Positions 1 through 8,275 of a stretch of 64,000 nucleotides of DNA are shown here, in pieces. The stretch's first letter is position 1, and every line of letters starts with the position of its first letter. The position numbers and the translations under genes were made by a program. The notes beneath the pieces were generated by a model. It had not been told where the DNA came from, ran no database searches, and saw only the letters and a list, made by a program, of their open reading frames with translations. Source of the stretch: Wolbachia endosymbiont (group B) of Gerris lacustris (GTDB lineage: Bacteria; Pseudomonadota; Alphaproteobacteria; Rickettsiales; Anaplasmataceae); contig NZ_OZ034761.1 of assembly GCF_964028355.1 (NCBI RefSeq), positions 744,001 through 808,000 of the forward strand, in the 5' to 3' direction.

Positions 1-618
1 GATCCCGAACTCAATCCACGTCTTCGCTCTGCTATCTTTGCTGCGCGAAAGGAAAATCTACCAAAAGATAAAATAGAAACAGCAATAAAAAATGCAGCTG
101 GTAACGTTGCTGGAGAAAGTTATGAAGAAATACAATATGAAGGCTGTGGACCTTCTGGTGCTGCACTTATTGTCCATGCTCTGACAAATAATCGCAACCG
201 AACTGCTTCTGAGATACGTTATATCTTTTCTCTCAAAGGCGGTAATTTGGGAGAAACAGGATGTGTGAGTTACCTTTTCGATCATGTAGGCTTAATTGTC
301 TATAAAGCAGAGGGTGTAAATTTTGAAGATTTATTTAACTATGGAATTGAATTAGAAGTATTGAATGTTGAGGAAAATAACAAGGGAGAATTATATGTTA
401 TAACTTGTGAAGTGAAAGATTTTGGTAAAGTACGTGATGCTTTCTATACAAAATTTGGAGAACCAGAACTTGCTCGTCTTTCATGGCAACCAAAGGACCT
501 GATTGAAGTTAGCGACAAAGAATTAATTGATAAATTATCTACATTAGTTGAAGAGCTAGAGGATAATGATGATGTGCAGTATGTTGAAGGTAATTTTATT
601 TTTGCTGATAAACTATGA
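1..618 (+). CDS. YebC/PmpR family transcriptional regulator (5' truncated by window edge)
   Basis: The frame is open from base 1 to the TGA at 616-618 and gives 205 residues; the first ~40 residues of a normal ~245-residue protein lie outside the window. The visible part begins DPELNPRLRSAIFAARKENL and contains LPKDKIETAIKNA and the EGCGPSGAALIVHALTNNRN core, both typical of YebC/PmpR. The acidic C-terminus (VEELEDNDDVQYVEGNF) is also typical. These proteins act in the cytoplasm, as DNA-binding regulators or, in recent work, in relief of ribosome stalling. The stop overlaps the start of the next gene (ATGA at 615-618), so the two are probably translationally coupled. An ATG at 247 is internal and is not the start. 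Confidence 0.93.
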   Translation, partial: DPELNPRLRSAIFAARKENLPKDKIETAIKNAAGNVAGESYEEIQYEGCGPSGAALIVHALTNNRNRTASEIRYIFSLKGGNLGETGCVSYLFDHVGLIVYKAEGVNFEDLFNYGIELEVLNVEENNKGELYVITCEVKDFGKVRDAFYTKFGEPELARLSWQPKDLIEVSDKELIDKLSTLVEELEDNDDVQYVEGNFIFADKL

Positions 619-1727
619 GGCTGGTAATACTTCTATTACTTTGTATTTTACCAGTATATGCTACTGAAACATCTGCAGTGTCGTCTCAGCACGGAATCAG
701 AAAAAAAGAGCCAGTGTCAAACAAACAACTGTACGAACATTGTGATATAAGCGCCAAGAAAGATGTCATCCCAGTGCCTAGACACTGGGATCCAGAGAAT
801 TCAATTACAAATGGATACATCAAGCGATTGTATGATACAGACTGGATTCCAGTGTCAAGCACTGGAATGACAGGAGAGGATTTTGAGGTGACAGAAAGCA
901 ACCATGATAGAAGATTATTATTCATATCCAGCACCATAAAATCTTCTTTTTTTGCCACGGGAATTGAGCAAGGGTTGGCGCCAAATACAGTGGTAAAATT
1001 GATCAACATATATAAAGATTTTGGTGTTGATTTTAAAAAAGACATTGTGCCGAAGAGTAAATTGGAGGTTCTTTTTGAGAGATCGCTCGGTAATCAGAAG
1101 ACTGAAGAAAAGATTTTATATGCTTCACTGACAATAAACAAGAAAGCTATTAGTTTATATCATTATAAATCGCAAGACGGCAAAGAAAGGTATTTTAATA
1201 ATGAAGGAATAAGCTTGAAGAGTAGCGAAATTTTTGTAAGTCCTTTAAACGGAGATTTTCGTATATCCTCGAATTTTGGTAATAGAAAGCATCCCATTCA
1301 TGGTAAAATTGCTTTTCATAAAGGAGTAGATTATGCAGCTAAACTTGGCACTCCTATACACGCCACTGCAGAAGGTGTAATAGAATATATAGGAAAGAAT
1401 GGTGGCTATGGGAATTACATCAAAATAAAGCACAACAATAAATATTCAACTTGTTACGCACATATAAGCAAATTTAGTAGCGATATAAAGTTAGGCTCTA
1501 AAGTAAAGCAGGGACAAATCATTGCTTATGTTGGCAGCACTGGTGTTGCAACAGGACCTCATTTACATTATGAAGTTATATATAATGGTAAACATATTGA
1601 TCCGCTTACGATAGCTCATGGCAATGAGATAAAGTTGCCTGATCGTGAATTAAGAGAGTTTAAATTATTTGTAAGTAAGGTAGATAAAATAATCAGCAGA
1701 GAGGATGCAAGTGAAAAAGCAATCTGA
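615..1727 (+). CDS. M23 family (LytM-type) peptidoglycan endopeptidase
   Basis: The 370-residue protein starts with a signal peptide (MRLVILLLLCILPVYA) and ends with an M23 metallopeptidase domain at about residues 215-330. The zinc ligands are visible as HKGVDYA and HLHYE, within the usual GNYIKIKHNN / GSTGVATGPHLHYE framework. It is expected to cut peptide cross-links in the periplasm, or to activate other hydrolases. The start overlaps the YebC stop by 4 bases and the 3' end overlaps the SPFH gene, suggesting an operon. Residues ~50-86 are encoded by an inserted palindromic repeat (764-872) placed between the signal peptide and the rest of the protein. The frame stays open through it, so the insert is probably tolerated as a linker. 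Confidence 0.9.
   Translation: MRLVILLLLCILPVYATETSAVSSQHGIRKKEPVSNKQLYEHCDISAKKDVIPVPRHWDPENSITNGYIKRLYDTDWIPVSSTGMTGEDFEVTESNHDRRLLFISSTIKSSFFATGIEQGLAPNTVVKLINIYKDFGVDFKKDIVPKSKLEVLFERSLGNQKTEEKILYASLTINKKAISLYHYKSQDGKERYFNNEGISLKSSEIFVSPLNGDFRISSNFGNRKHPIHGKIAFHKGVDYAAKLGTPIHATAEGVIEYIGKNGGYGNYIKIKHNNKYSTCYAHISKFSSDIKLGSKVKQGQIIAYVGSTGVATGPHLHYEVIYNGKHIDPLTIAHGNEIKLPDRELREFKLFVSKVDKIISREDASEKAI
764..872. repeat. Wolbachia palindromic repeat inserted in frame in the M23 peptidase gene
   Basis: The ends TGTCATCCCAGTG and CACTGGAATGACA are near-perfect inverted repeats. Each half also holds its own hairpin (ATCCCAGTG/CACTGGGAT and TTCCAGTG/CACTGGAA). The same family occurs between genes at 4100-4214 and 60331-60616. 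Its translation (VIPVPRHWDP ... DWIPVSSTGMTG) is read through without a stop. Protein-coding palindromic elements are known in Rickettsia and Wolbachia. Confidence 0.8.
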
Positions 1728-2580
1728 TAAAGACAGCACAGATAAAAATACGATAAGTGATAGAAATTTAAGTAAAATTCAGGCTTTTCCTGTACTAATA
1801 GTACTAGGATTAGTTTTATTGGTACTTTTTGTGTATGACAGCACAATTGCACTTGGAGTTGCTGCTGTTTCAATTTTGACTTTTCTTCAGGCACTTTTCG
1901 TTAATGACCCTAATGAAGCAAGAGTGATAGAGTTTTTTGGTCATTATATTGGAACTTATTTTAAGTCTGGAATATGCGTAACGCTTCCGTTTTCGAGTAA
2001 ATATAGAGTTTCTCTGAAATTTCAGAATATCAACACAGAAAAAATTAAAGTTAATGATGCAAATGGAAGTCCAATAGAGATATCAGTAGTGATTGTTTGG
2101 AGAGTGAGCAGTCCTGCAAAGGCGTATTATAATGTTAACAACTATCACGAATTTGTTTTTGTACAAAGTGACTCAGTAATAAGAGAATTGGCAAGCAATT
2201 ATCCGTATGACAGCGAAAACAATGAGGAATCTTTGCGTAAAAACTCTGACAAAATTTCAAATGAATTGCGGTCAATGCTACAACAAAGATTAGATATCGC
2301 TGGAATTGAAATTGCAGAAGCGAGAATATCGCATTTGGCGTATTCATCTGAGATTGCACAAGCAATGCTGAGGCGTCAACAAGCGCATGCTATCACCTCT
2401 GCAAGAAAGCATATAGTGCAAAACGCAATAGGAATTATCGAAGAAGTAATAGCTCATTTTGAAAAAAATAAAAGCATACAATTTGATGGAAAACAAAAGA
2501 TTCAATTGATAAACAATCTCCTGGTTGCACTGATCTCTGAGCAGGATGCACAGCCGACTATTAGTTTGGATAATAATTAG
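1705..2580 (+). CDS. SPFH/Band 7 domain membrane protein
   Basis: The protein has up to 291 residues. An N-terminal hydrophobic stretch at about residues 27-65 forms one or two membrane helices. It is followed by an SPFH-like domain (NDPNEARVIEFFGHYIGTYF, TLPFSSKYRVSLKFQNI, EISVVIVWRVSSPAKAYYNV) and a helical tail with the AEARISHLAYSSEIAQAML segment typical of prohibitin/stomatin relatives. Such proteins form membrane scaffolds that often bind proteases. The ATG at 1705 has no room for a ribosome-binding site. The GTG at 1711 lies 6 bases after GAGAGG and may be the real start. Either start overlaps the upstream M23 gene, consistent with one transcript. Confidence 0.85.
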   Translation: MQVKKQSDKDSTDKNTISDRNLSKIQAFPVLIVLGLVLLVLFVYDSTIALGVAAVSILTFLQALFVNDPNEARVIEFFGHYIGTYFKSGICVTLPFSSKYRVSLKFQNINTEKIKVNDANGSPIEISVVIVWRVSSPAKAYYNVNNYHEFVFVQSDSVIRELASNYPYDSENNEESLRKNSDKISNELRSMLQQRLDIAGIEIAEARISHLAYSSEIAQAMLRRQQAHAITSARKHIVQNAIGIIEEVIAHFEKNKSIQFDGKQKIQLINNLLVALISEQDAQPTISLDNN

Positions 2581-2584
2581 CATA

Positions 2585-2601
2585 GAAGCCGATAGGGCTT
2601 C
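2585..2601 (+). terminator. small hairpin just after the SPFH gene
   Basis: A perfect 6-bp stem (GAAGCC / GGCTTC) with a 5-base loop starts 4 bases after the SPFH stop. No T-run follows, so intrinsic termination is uncertain. It does separate the SPFH operon from the riboswitch leader. Confidence 0.3.
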
Positions 2602-2654
2602 ATGAATGCAAGTCACTGTTAATTTCTTGATTAATGGACTAAATGATGTGATAA

Positions 2655-2748
2655 ATTACACGCATTAGGGGTGCTCTAAAAAAGCTGAGAGTACATAACA
2701 ACCCTTTGAACCTGATGTTGTTAAAACAAACGTAAGAAAATGTATGTA
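2655..2748 (+). promoter_or_regulatory. TPP (THI-box) riboswitch
   Basis: The conserved THI-box elements occur in order: AGGGGTGCTC, GCTGAGA, ACCCTTTGAACCTGAT, and the 3' element CGTAAGAAA. TACACGCATT (2657-2666) can pair with AATGTATGTA (2739-2748), with one G-U pair and one mismatch. This extends the P1 helix over the ATG at 2744 of the next gene. From known TPP switches, ligand binding would stabilise P1, which here would block translation initiation directly. No terminator is seen between aptamer and gene. Confidence 0.88.
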
Positions 2749-3028
2749 TATAAATATTGAAGAATGCTTTGGCTTCATCGCGTTCATTACATCTCTTATT
2801 GGGTTATTGCCTCAAGTATATAAAGCATATATCACAAAACTTACTCGTGACGTATCGGTGCTAATGTTGGTGAATTATCTTATTTGTTCATCATCTTGGC
2901 TTATTTATGGTATTTGTCAGGGTTTAACTTTTGTGATACTCAGTAATGTTGCTGGATTAGTGATCAGTATAATATCAATTGTTCAAAAATGTTACTACGA
3001 TGCAAAAACTGCACGGAGCGTTTTATAA
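2744..3028 (+). CDS. PQ-loop / SemiSWEET-type small transporter, candidate thiamine transporter
   Basis: The 94-residue protein has three predicted membrane helices (FGFIAFITSLIGLLPQVYKA, VLMLVNYLICSSSWLIYGIC, LTFVILSNVAGLVISIISIV) and the PQ-loop motif LLPQVYKAY. This is one three-helix bundle, as in bacterial SemiSWEETs, which work as dimers. The ATG at 2744 lies inside the extended P1 helix of the TPP riboswitch. The nearby ATG at 2740 meets a stop after six codons. A thiamine pyrophosphokinase gene follows directly. Membership of the TPP regulon makes thiamine the most likely substrate; that is inference from context, since related proteins carry sugars or other small molecules. Confidence 0.85.
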   Translation: MYINIEECFGFIAFITSLIGLLPQVYKAYITKLTRDVSVLMLVNYLICSSSWLIYGICQGLTFVILSNVAGLVISIISIVQKCYYDAKTARSVL

Positions 3029-3032
3029 CCAT

Positions 3033-3680
3033 ATGCTACATTGTAGCGTAGAGCAACAATATCGTTCTATTGTAGTACTAAATGGAGAAATACCTGATTC
3101 ATCGTTTTTTAAACAAGATATACCTGTTATTGCTGTAGATGGAGGAGCAAATAAGCTTCTATCAATTGGCGTAAAACCTGATCTTGTAATAGGAGATTTG
3201 GATAGTATAAATCCGAATTTACGTGCTAATTTAAATACAGTATATCTACCTGATCAAGATTATTGCGACTTTTCTAAAGCAATGGCTCACTTAAAAACAG
3301 TAAAGTTATTGCCATCAATAGTAACGGGTATTACTGGAGGAGCAATTGATCACATACTACAGAATATTAACATTTTTCTAAGTACGGGCAGTATCTTTTA
3401 CACACCTTCACCTCCCATGGTAGGTTATACCTTACAAAAAGGTACTACCCATTTTTTTTCTTTATCAAAAAATACTAAAATATCCTTACTTGGTATACCG
3501 AAAGCTCAAATATCAACTAAGGGGTTAAAATGGGAACTGTACCTTAGTAACCTTGCTTTTCCAGGAAAGAATTCTTGCTTTAATCGAAGTTTAGGCAATG
3601 AATTATCTATAGAAATACACAGCGGCGTGTGTTTAGCAATGATATATTTAGAAGCAGTAAATGATGATGGTGTGCATTGA
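3033..3680 (+). CDS. thiamine pyrophosphokinase (thiamine diphosphokinase)
   Basis: The protein has family motifs for ATP-dependent pyrophosphorylation of thiamine to TPP: SIVVLNGEIP, AVDGGANKLLSIG, PDLVIGDLDSI, a CDFSKAM segment in the place of the usual TDLEKAL, and GITGGAIDHILQNI. With the start at 3033 it has 215 residues, close to the family size, and begins 4 bases after the transporter stop with GGAG at 3016-3019 upstream. In-frame ATGs at 2979 and 3000 would give longer proteins overlapping the transporter gene. It is probably co-transcribed with the transporter under the TPP riboswitch, forming a salvage unit: import of thiamine, then activation. Confidence 0.88.
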   Translation: MLHCSVEQQYRSIVVLNGEIPDSSFFKQDIPVIAVDGGANKLLSIGVKPDLVIGDLDSINPNLRANLNTVYLPDQDYCDFSKAMAHLKTVKLLPSIVTGITGGAIDHILQNINIFLSTGSIFYTPSPPMVGYTLQKGTTHFFSLSKNTKISLLGIPKAQISTKGLKWELYLSNLAFPGKNSCFNRSLGNELSIEIHSGVCLAMIYLEAVNDDGVH

Positions 3681-4357
3681 GTTAAAACATTAAGAAAAAA
3701 AAGTAGAAATAACACTAATGCTAAAAACTACAGGCGCCTGTTATTAGCTAAAGTAAAGGTCAAATATCTGGAATTCTGGACATAAAATCCTCCTGTATAA
3801 AAAAAATTCAGAGTGTACATACAACAGATGTCACTAAAGTTTTTATTGAAAAATTGGTTAAAAGGTCTGCAGACCGAGATAAATTTTGAGCTCTCTAGAT
3901 ATCTCTATTATCATTATAATGGCATCTTGAGTATGCGGAAGCAATTTTTTCATTAAAATAAAAAATTTTATTCTACAGCTCAAAAAGGAGTTTGCTAATT
4001 TTCACACTGAATCGGATTCCACTACTCAAACCTAGAAACTTTAATGTGTCAAGGTATCTGTTAAGGGGAAGGGAATGTGCAAGCCAATGCTCCCTTTCTT
4101 GTCATCCCAGTGCTTGACACTGGGATCCACTCTTTTCGTAATCTCATCAATAAAAACTTAGGATTACTTTTTACCCAAAATTTCTGGATCCCAGTGTCAA
4201 GCACTGGGATGACATTGTCTTGAATGGAAACCATTGCGTAATGCACCAAAGGTTGTGCACCAAAAGAGCGTCATTCCAGTCTGGAATCCATTATACTCCG
4301 TAAATTTAATTGGTTTCATGACATCAACTTTTGCATTCCAGTTATGCAAGAAATCTA
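3681..4357. other. intergenic region with palindromic repeats, no gene seen
   Basis: No coding frame with family features was found on either strand. The region holds one complete palindromic element (4100-4214) and a degenerate half-copy near 4270-4345 (CATTCCAG pieces). Confidence 0.6.
4100..4214. repeat. complete Wolbachia palindromic element (long inverted repeat)
   Basis: The element begins TGTCATCCCAGTGCTTGACA and ends with the reverse complement of that sequence. The inverted arms are about 30 bp and essentially perfect (each also containing CACTGGGATCCA), around an AT-rich centre of ~55 bp. It belongs to the same family as the coding copy at 764-872. Confidence 0.85.
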
Positions 4358-4997
4358 TTATATAATATTATTATTACCCTCTTGATAGTTTTTTAGCTCC
4401 TCTCCTCCTGAGGTACTCGGTGATTCTTGCATAGTTGTTTGGTCAGGTTTGGTTGATGATTCATCTCCTCCTGAAATACTCAGTGATTCTTGTCCAGTTG
4501 TTTGATCAGATCCAAACAACCATGAAAAAAAAACCACCAAAAAATGATCCTATTAAAGAAAAAGGTTTAATCAGTATACCAAATAAACTACTAAAAAAAG
4601 AGCTCGGCTGTTCTTCATTTGTTGATGATTCACTTCGTGGATTAACACCATTTTTTGTCAGTGCTATGTCAATAGAATGTCCATTATCAGCATCTTCAAT
4701 TTGTACACCACTGACTTCTTCTGCAATGATTTCCTGTAATTTTTCCTCTACTTGTATCACTGATTGAGCATTACCTTCTTGTTCAATATCTTCCTTTTGA
4801 TCTCCTTCATTATCTTTCGATGCTATACTGTCATCAGTTTTTTCTGCGGCTTTTTTTAACAGAGCTTTTATTTCTTCTGTTTTAGCTAAATCAAAAGGAG
4901 TTTTTTCATCCTTGTCTTTTACATTGATATTGATTCCGTCTACTGCTAATAGAATTTTTACTATGTCTATATGACCATTTTTAGCAGCATAATGTAA

Positions 4998-5860
4998 GAG
5001 CCTGTTCATAATCTTTTGAGGAGCAAGGCAGTAAAAGCTAGAACGACCATTTGTAGGCTAGTATTGAGTTTACGCTCGCAATTTTTCCATAACCGTCTAC
5101 ACTTTTCCAGCCAAGCAAAAGAACGCTCTACAACCCACCCTTTTGGCAATACAACAAAGGTATGTAATTCACTTCGTTTTATTACTTCAACGGTTGCACC
5201 AATAGTCGTTTTTATTTGAGTTGCAAAATTTTCTCCTGTATAACCTGCATCAACTAGTATATTTTGAACTTCGGAAAGATTTTTTCTTGCGTTACAAATC
5301 ATCTCTACAGCAGCAGTACGATCTCCGATATTAGCTGTAGTAATATAAATTGCATGTGGCAAACCTTGCGTATCTACTGCAATATGACGCTTTATTCCTG
5401 AAATTTTCTTGCCGGCATCATAACCTTTTTCTTCAGCAATATCGGTGTTTTTTACACTTTGAGCATCAATGATGCAGAAGCTTGTTTTTGTATTCCGACC
5501 ACTGTTGAAACGAACCTCTCCAACTAATTTTTTTTAAGACAATTTCTAGAACACTTTCTCTATCTTCATTCGGTTTTTTACTCCATCTCTTGAAGTAATC
5601 GTAACAATTGCGCCATTTTGGAAACTCTTTTGGTAGCATTCGCCACTGACAGCCACTTTTTAGCACATAAAGTACACCGCAAAATAACTCATATAAATCC
5701 AGTTTTCTTGGTTTTGTTTTTTTTCTACAGGATTCTAGATCTGGTAATATAATCTCAAATCTTTCCCGACTTATATCACTTGGGTATACACTCCTCATAT
5801 ATCCTAACTTATATACATTATCTCTTAGTTTATTCCTTTCTTGAGATCATGTACAGGTTC
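4998..5860 (-). mobile_element. IS5-family insertion sequence, copy a
   Basis: The element is 863 bp, with imperfect terminal inverted repeats (GAACCTGTACATGATCT / AGATTATGAACAGGCTC read outward) and a 3-bp TAA duplication at 4995-4997 and 5861-5863. It interrupts an ankyrin gene. Four complete copies and one partial copy lie in the window. The TNA-type 3-bp duplication fits part of the IS5 family. Confidence 0.92.
5006..5798 (-). CDS. IS5 transposase, two frames (copy a)
   Basis: The first frame (5798 to 5466) encodes 110 residues starting MRSVYPSDISRERFEIILPD with the DUF4096-like N-terminus. The DDE part is read in the +1 frame (IIDAQSV, LVDAGYTGE, VVERSFAWLEKCRRL) and ends at 5006. The frames meet at an A8 run (CTTAAAAAAAATTAG). 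All complete copies share this arrangement, so programmed +1 frameshifting or slippage at the A-run is likely. Compared with the other copies there are two substitutions visible in the second frame (GWVVERS for RWVVERS, and SLQ for RLQ). Confidence 0.85.
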
Positions 5861-6121
5861 TAATAGAACTTTTGCTATATCAGAATGATTATTTTTAACA
5901 GCCCAATATAGAGAATTACCTTGAGATCCATCATATGTATTAACATCAGCTTCTTCAATTATTAGGCGCTTTGCTTCATTAAGATCACCTCTTTTAGCAG
6001 CATCAAGTAAAGCAGCATCTATATTTCTAATTGAATAATTCATTTAACACTTCTCTATAAAATTGCATTACTATAGTAAGGTAGTTAATAATTCATGAAC
6101 TCTGGGTTGTAGAAATAATGA

Positions 6122-7309
6122 TTATCCTTCGTGTTTTTCAGTGTATTTAAGTAAACTATATATAAGAATTGCAATTATAGAACATACAACTGTTAATAGT
6201 AAATTTGGTAAAATGCCATAAGAAAAGAATTTTCCTACTATGTATATTCCAACAGCCCCAAACATCATATTGCAAAATGAGAGAACTGCACTACCAAGTC
6301 CTATACTTTTGACTGTCTCTAAAGCAGAAGTCACGTTATTGCTGATTACGAGTGCAAGCCCGATATTGCTTGGAATCCAAAGAACTTGAAGAATAAGTAC
6401 GCTCAACTTGTTTATTAAATAAAAATATACCAGTAAACCATCGGATATTATTGGTAATATCAAACCTATTATTAGCATCTTGCTAACTCCTATTTTTGGT
6501 ACATACCTTCTATTGATTAAAGTTCCAACTATATAAAATATAACTATGATTGATATGAGATAGCCAAAATATTGTACTTCAACGCCCATTGATTCAAATA
6601 TGAACGGATAGTTAGCAATGTATGCCCAAAGCCACATGAAAGTTAGTCCATGAATGGCTGAAAACCCAAGAAAACGATAATTCCTGAATATTGATATATA
6701 CTGCTTGAAGATGTTAATGCTGGCTTTACTTTTATTTACAGCCAGCGTTTCTTGAAGCTTCAAGTAAATAAAAATGAGCATAACAATTGCCGCAATTGAT
6801 ATAATAAGAAACAAAAATTTCCAACTATAACCATGTGAAATTATATAACTGCCTACCACTGGAGCTATTCCAGGTGAAAGCGCTACTACCATATTTAACT
6901 TTGAAATTACTCTCGAGTATTCACTACCTGAGTACATATCCCTGATTGCTGCATATCCGACAACGCCTGCAACACCAGCTCCAGCTCCTTGTATAAACCG
7001 GATTAATATTAAAAGTATAATATTATCAGCTATGCAACATACAATACTTGCCAAAGTAAAAATTGTCATACCAATCAGCATTATTATGCGCCTACCATAA
7101 TAGTCTGAAAGTGGGCCATAAACTAATCCAGATATTGCAACTCCTACTAAATTTAAACTGATCGTAAGCTGCGCTATATTACCTTTCACCTTAAAATAGT
7201 TGGCAATACTTGGCAATGCAACTGAGTATAAGTCTGTTGCCATATCAACAACTGCTACAGATAATATCATAATAAGAGAGATGATATTTTGTGAAAAAGC
7301 TGTCGACAC
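6122..7309 (-). CDS. MFS transporter, Bcr/CflA-type drug exporter
   Basis: The 395-residue protein has about 12 hydrophobic helices. Major-facilitator motif A lies between helices 2 and 3 (GLVYGPLSDYYGRR), and a motif C-like stretch (SPGIAPVVGSYI) is in helix 5. The N-terminus VDMATDLYSVALPSIANYF resembles Bcr/CflA multidrug exporters. It would act in the inner membrane as a proton-coupled exporter of drugs or small metabolites; the substrate is unknown. It is transcribed alone on the minus strand, between the ankyrin pseudogene and ubiE. No frameshift or truncation is seen. Confidence 0.88.
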   Translation of the reverse strand: MSTAFSQNIISLIMILSVAVVDMATDLYSVALPSIANYFKVKGNIAQLTISLNLVGVAISGLVYGPLSDYYGRRIIMLIGMTIFTLASIVCCIADNIILLILIRFIQGAGAGVAGVVGYAAIRDMYSGSEYSRVISKLNMVVALSPGIAPVVGSYIISHGYSWKFLFLIISIAAIVMLIFIYLKLQETLAVNKSKASINIFKQYISIFRNYRFLGFSAIHGLTFMWLWAYIANYPFIFESMGVEVQYFGYLISIIVIFYIVGTLINRRYVPKIGVSKMLIIGLILPIISDGLLVYFYLINKLSVLILQVLWIPSNIGLALVISNNVTSALETVKSIGLGSAVLSFCNMMFGAVGIYIVGKFFSYGILPNLLLTVVCSIIAILIYSLLKYTEKHEG

Positions 7310-7419
7310 TAATGATTTACTGGATTAAATATGTTTAATTGTAGTATATTTTTCTCATTAGTATATTAATTTAACTGCTAAAGTTTAAAATAATTATGTA
7401 AGCAATCTCTATATAAAAT

Positions 7420-8118
7420 ATGGATAAATCACAACTAGTTAAAGAGGTTTTCGATTCTGTAGCAAATCGCTACGACATCATGAATGATATAATGAGCCTT
7501 GGAATGCACAGGCTATGGAAAGAGAAGATGGTAAGTAGTGTGTATTTTAAAAAGAACTCCAAGGTTTTGGATATTGCTGGAGGAACCGGAGATATAGCTA
7601 TAAGAATAGCAAGAGGGGAACCAACTGCTCAAGTTACAGTATGTGATATAAATCAAAACATGCTGGACAAAGGGCATGATAAAGCTATAAATTCAAATCA
7701 GCTCAATTTCAATTGGGTGTGTGCAAATGCAGAGAATTTACCATTTGAAGATTCTGAATTTGATTATTGCACAATAGCTTTTGGTATTCGAAACTTTTCT
7801 GACCGCAAGAAGGCTTTAAGTGAAGCATATAGGATATTGAAGCCAGATGGGAAATTTATTTGCTTGGAGTTTGCTCCTATGCATTATCAAAATGAGATAT
7901 TCACCAAATTTTATGACTTATACTCATTTAAAGTAATTCCTAAAATTGGTAGCATAGTTGCTAAAGATAAGGTTTCTTATGAATATTTAGTGAAAAGCAT
8001 CAGAGAATTTCCAACTCAGACTAACTTTAAAATGGAAATTGAAGAGGTAGGCTTTAAGAATGTTGAGTTTCACAATATGAGCTATGGAATAGTGGCGTTA
8101 CACATTGGAACAAAATAA
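7420..8118 (+). CDS. ubiE: bifunctional demethylmenaquinone/2-methoxy-6-polyprenyl-benzoquinol methyltransferase
   Basis: The 232-residue protein has the complete UbiE/MenG pattern: [21 protein letters not shown] at the start, an S-adenosylmethionine-binding loop at about residues 50-58 ([10 protein letters not shown]), then [18 protein letters not shown] and [15 protein letters not shown]. It methylates the quinone ring in ubiquinone synthesis. Wolbachia makes ubiquinone, so the benzoquinol reaction is the relevant one. It stands between divergent MFS and co-directional ABC transporter genes, with a 157-base gap downstream. It appears intact. Confidence 0.95.
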   Translation: MDKSQLVKEVFDSVANRYDIMNDIMSLGMHRLWKEKMVSSVYFKKNSKVLDIAGGTGDIAIRIARGEPTAQVTVCDINQNMLDKGHDKAINSNQLNFNWVCANAENLPFEDSEFDYCTIAFGIRNFSDRKKALSEAYRILKPDGKFICLEFAPMHYQNEIFTKFYDLYSFKVIPKIGSIVAKDKVSYEYLVKSIREFPTQTNFKMEIEEVGFKNVEFHNMSYGIVALHIGTK

Positions 8119-8275
8119 ACTCTGGTCTATTCAGTAGTTCTTTTGCTAACTTTCTGTAATTTCGCAGCGTTTTTCTTTCAGAAGCTAAAGTTTCTTGAAC
8201 ACATTACTCTCAGGAAGTACACTGTAGACTAATGCTGTAACTTTTTCCTGAAACTAAAATCTATATACTTATAAA

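Larger units (their letters stand above)
4358..6043 (-). pseudogene. ankyrin-repeat protein gene split by IS5 and frameshifted near its 3' end
   Basis: The N-terminal part (6043 down to 5861) begins MNYSIRNIDAALLDAAKRGD and has ankyrin repeats ending ...SDIAKVLL. The IS5 element at 4998-5860 follows, then the frame resumes as LLHYAAKNGHIDIVKILLAV with further ankyrin repeat. Removing the IS and one TAA duplication restores the frame. A charged linker and a hydrophobic stretch (FFSSLFGILIKPFSLIGSFF) come next. An A9 run on the plus strand near 4525 causes a frameshift; the other frame continues FFSWLFGSDQTTGQESL and ends at 4358 with two copies of a DQTTxQESxSxSGG repeat. Wolbachia ankyrin proteins are often candidate secreted effectors. 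The tail frameshift could be a real mutation or slippage at the homopolymer. Confidence 0.8.

Noticed and set aside
686..1045. 119-residue minus-strand frame in the M23 gene
   Set aside because: Antisense of a gene with a clear signal peptide and zinc motifs; it stays open partly because the palindrome is readable on both strands.
3720..4060. Possible RNA gene in the gap after thiamine pyrophosphokinase
   Set aside because: I found no tRNA-like cloverleaf or other known RNA consensus by eye.
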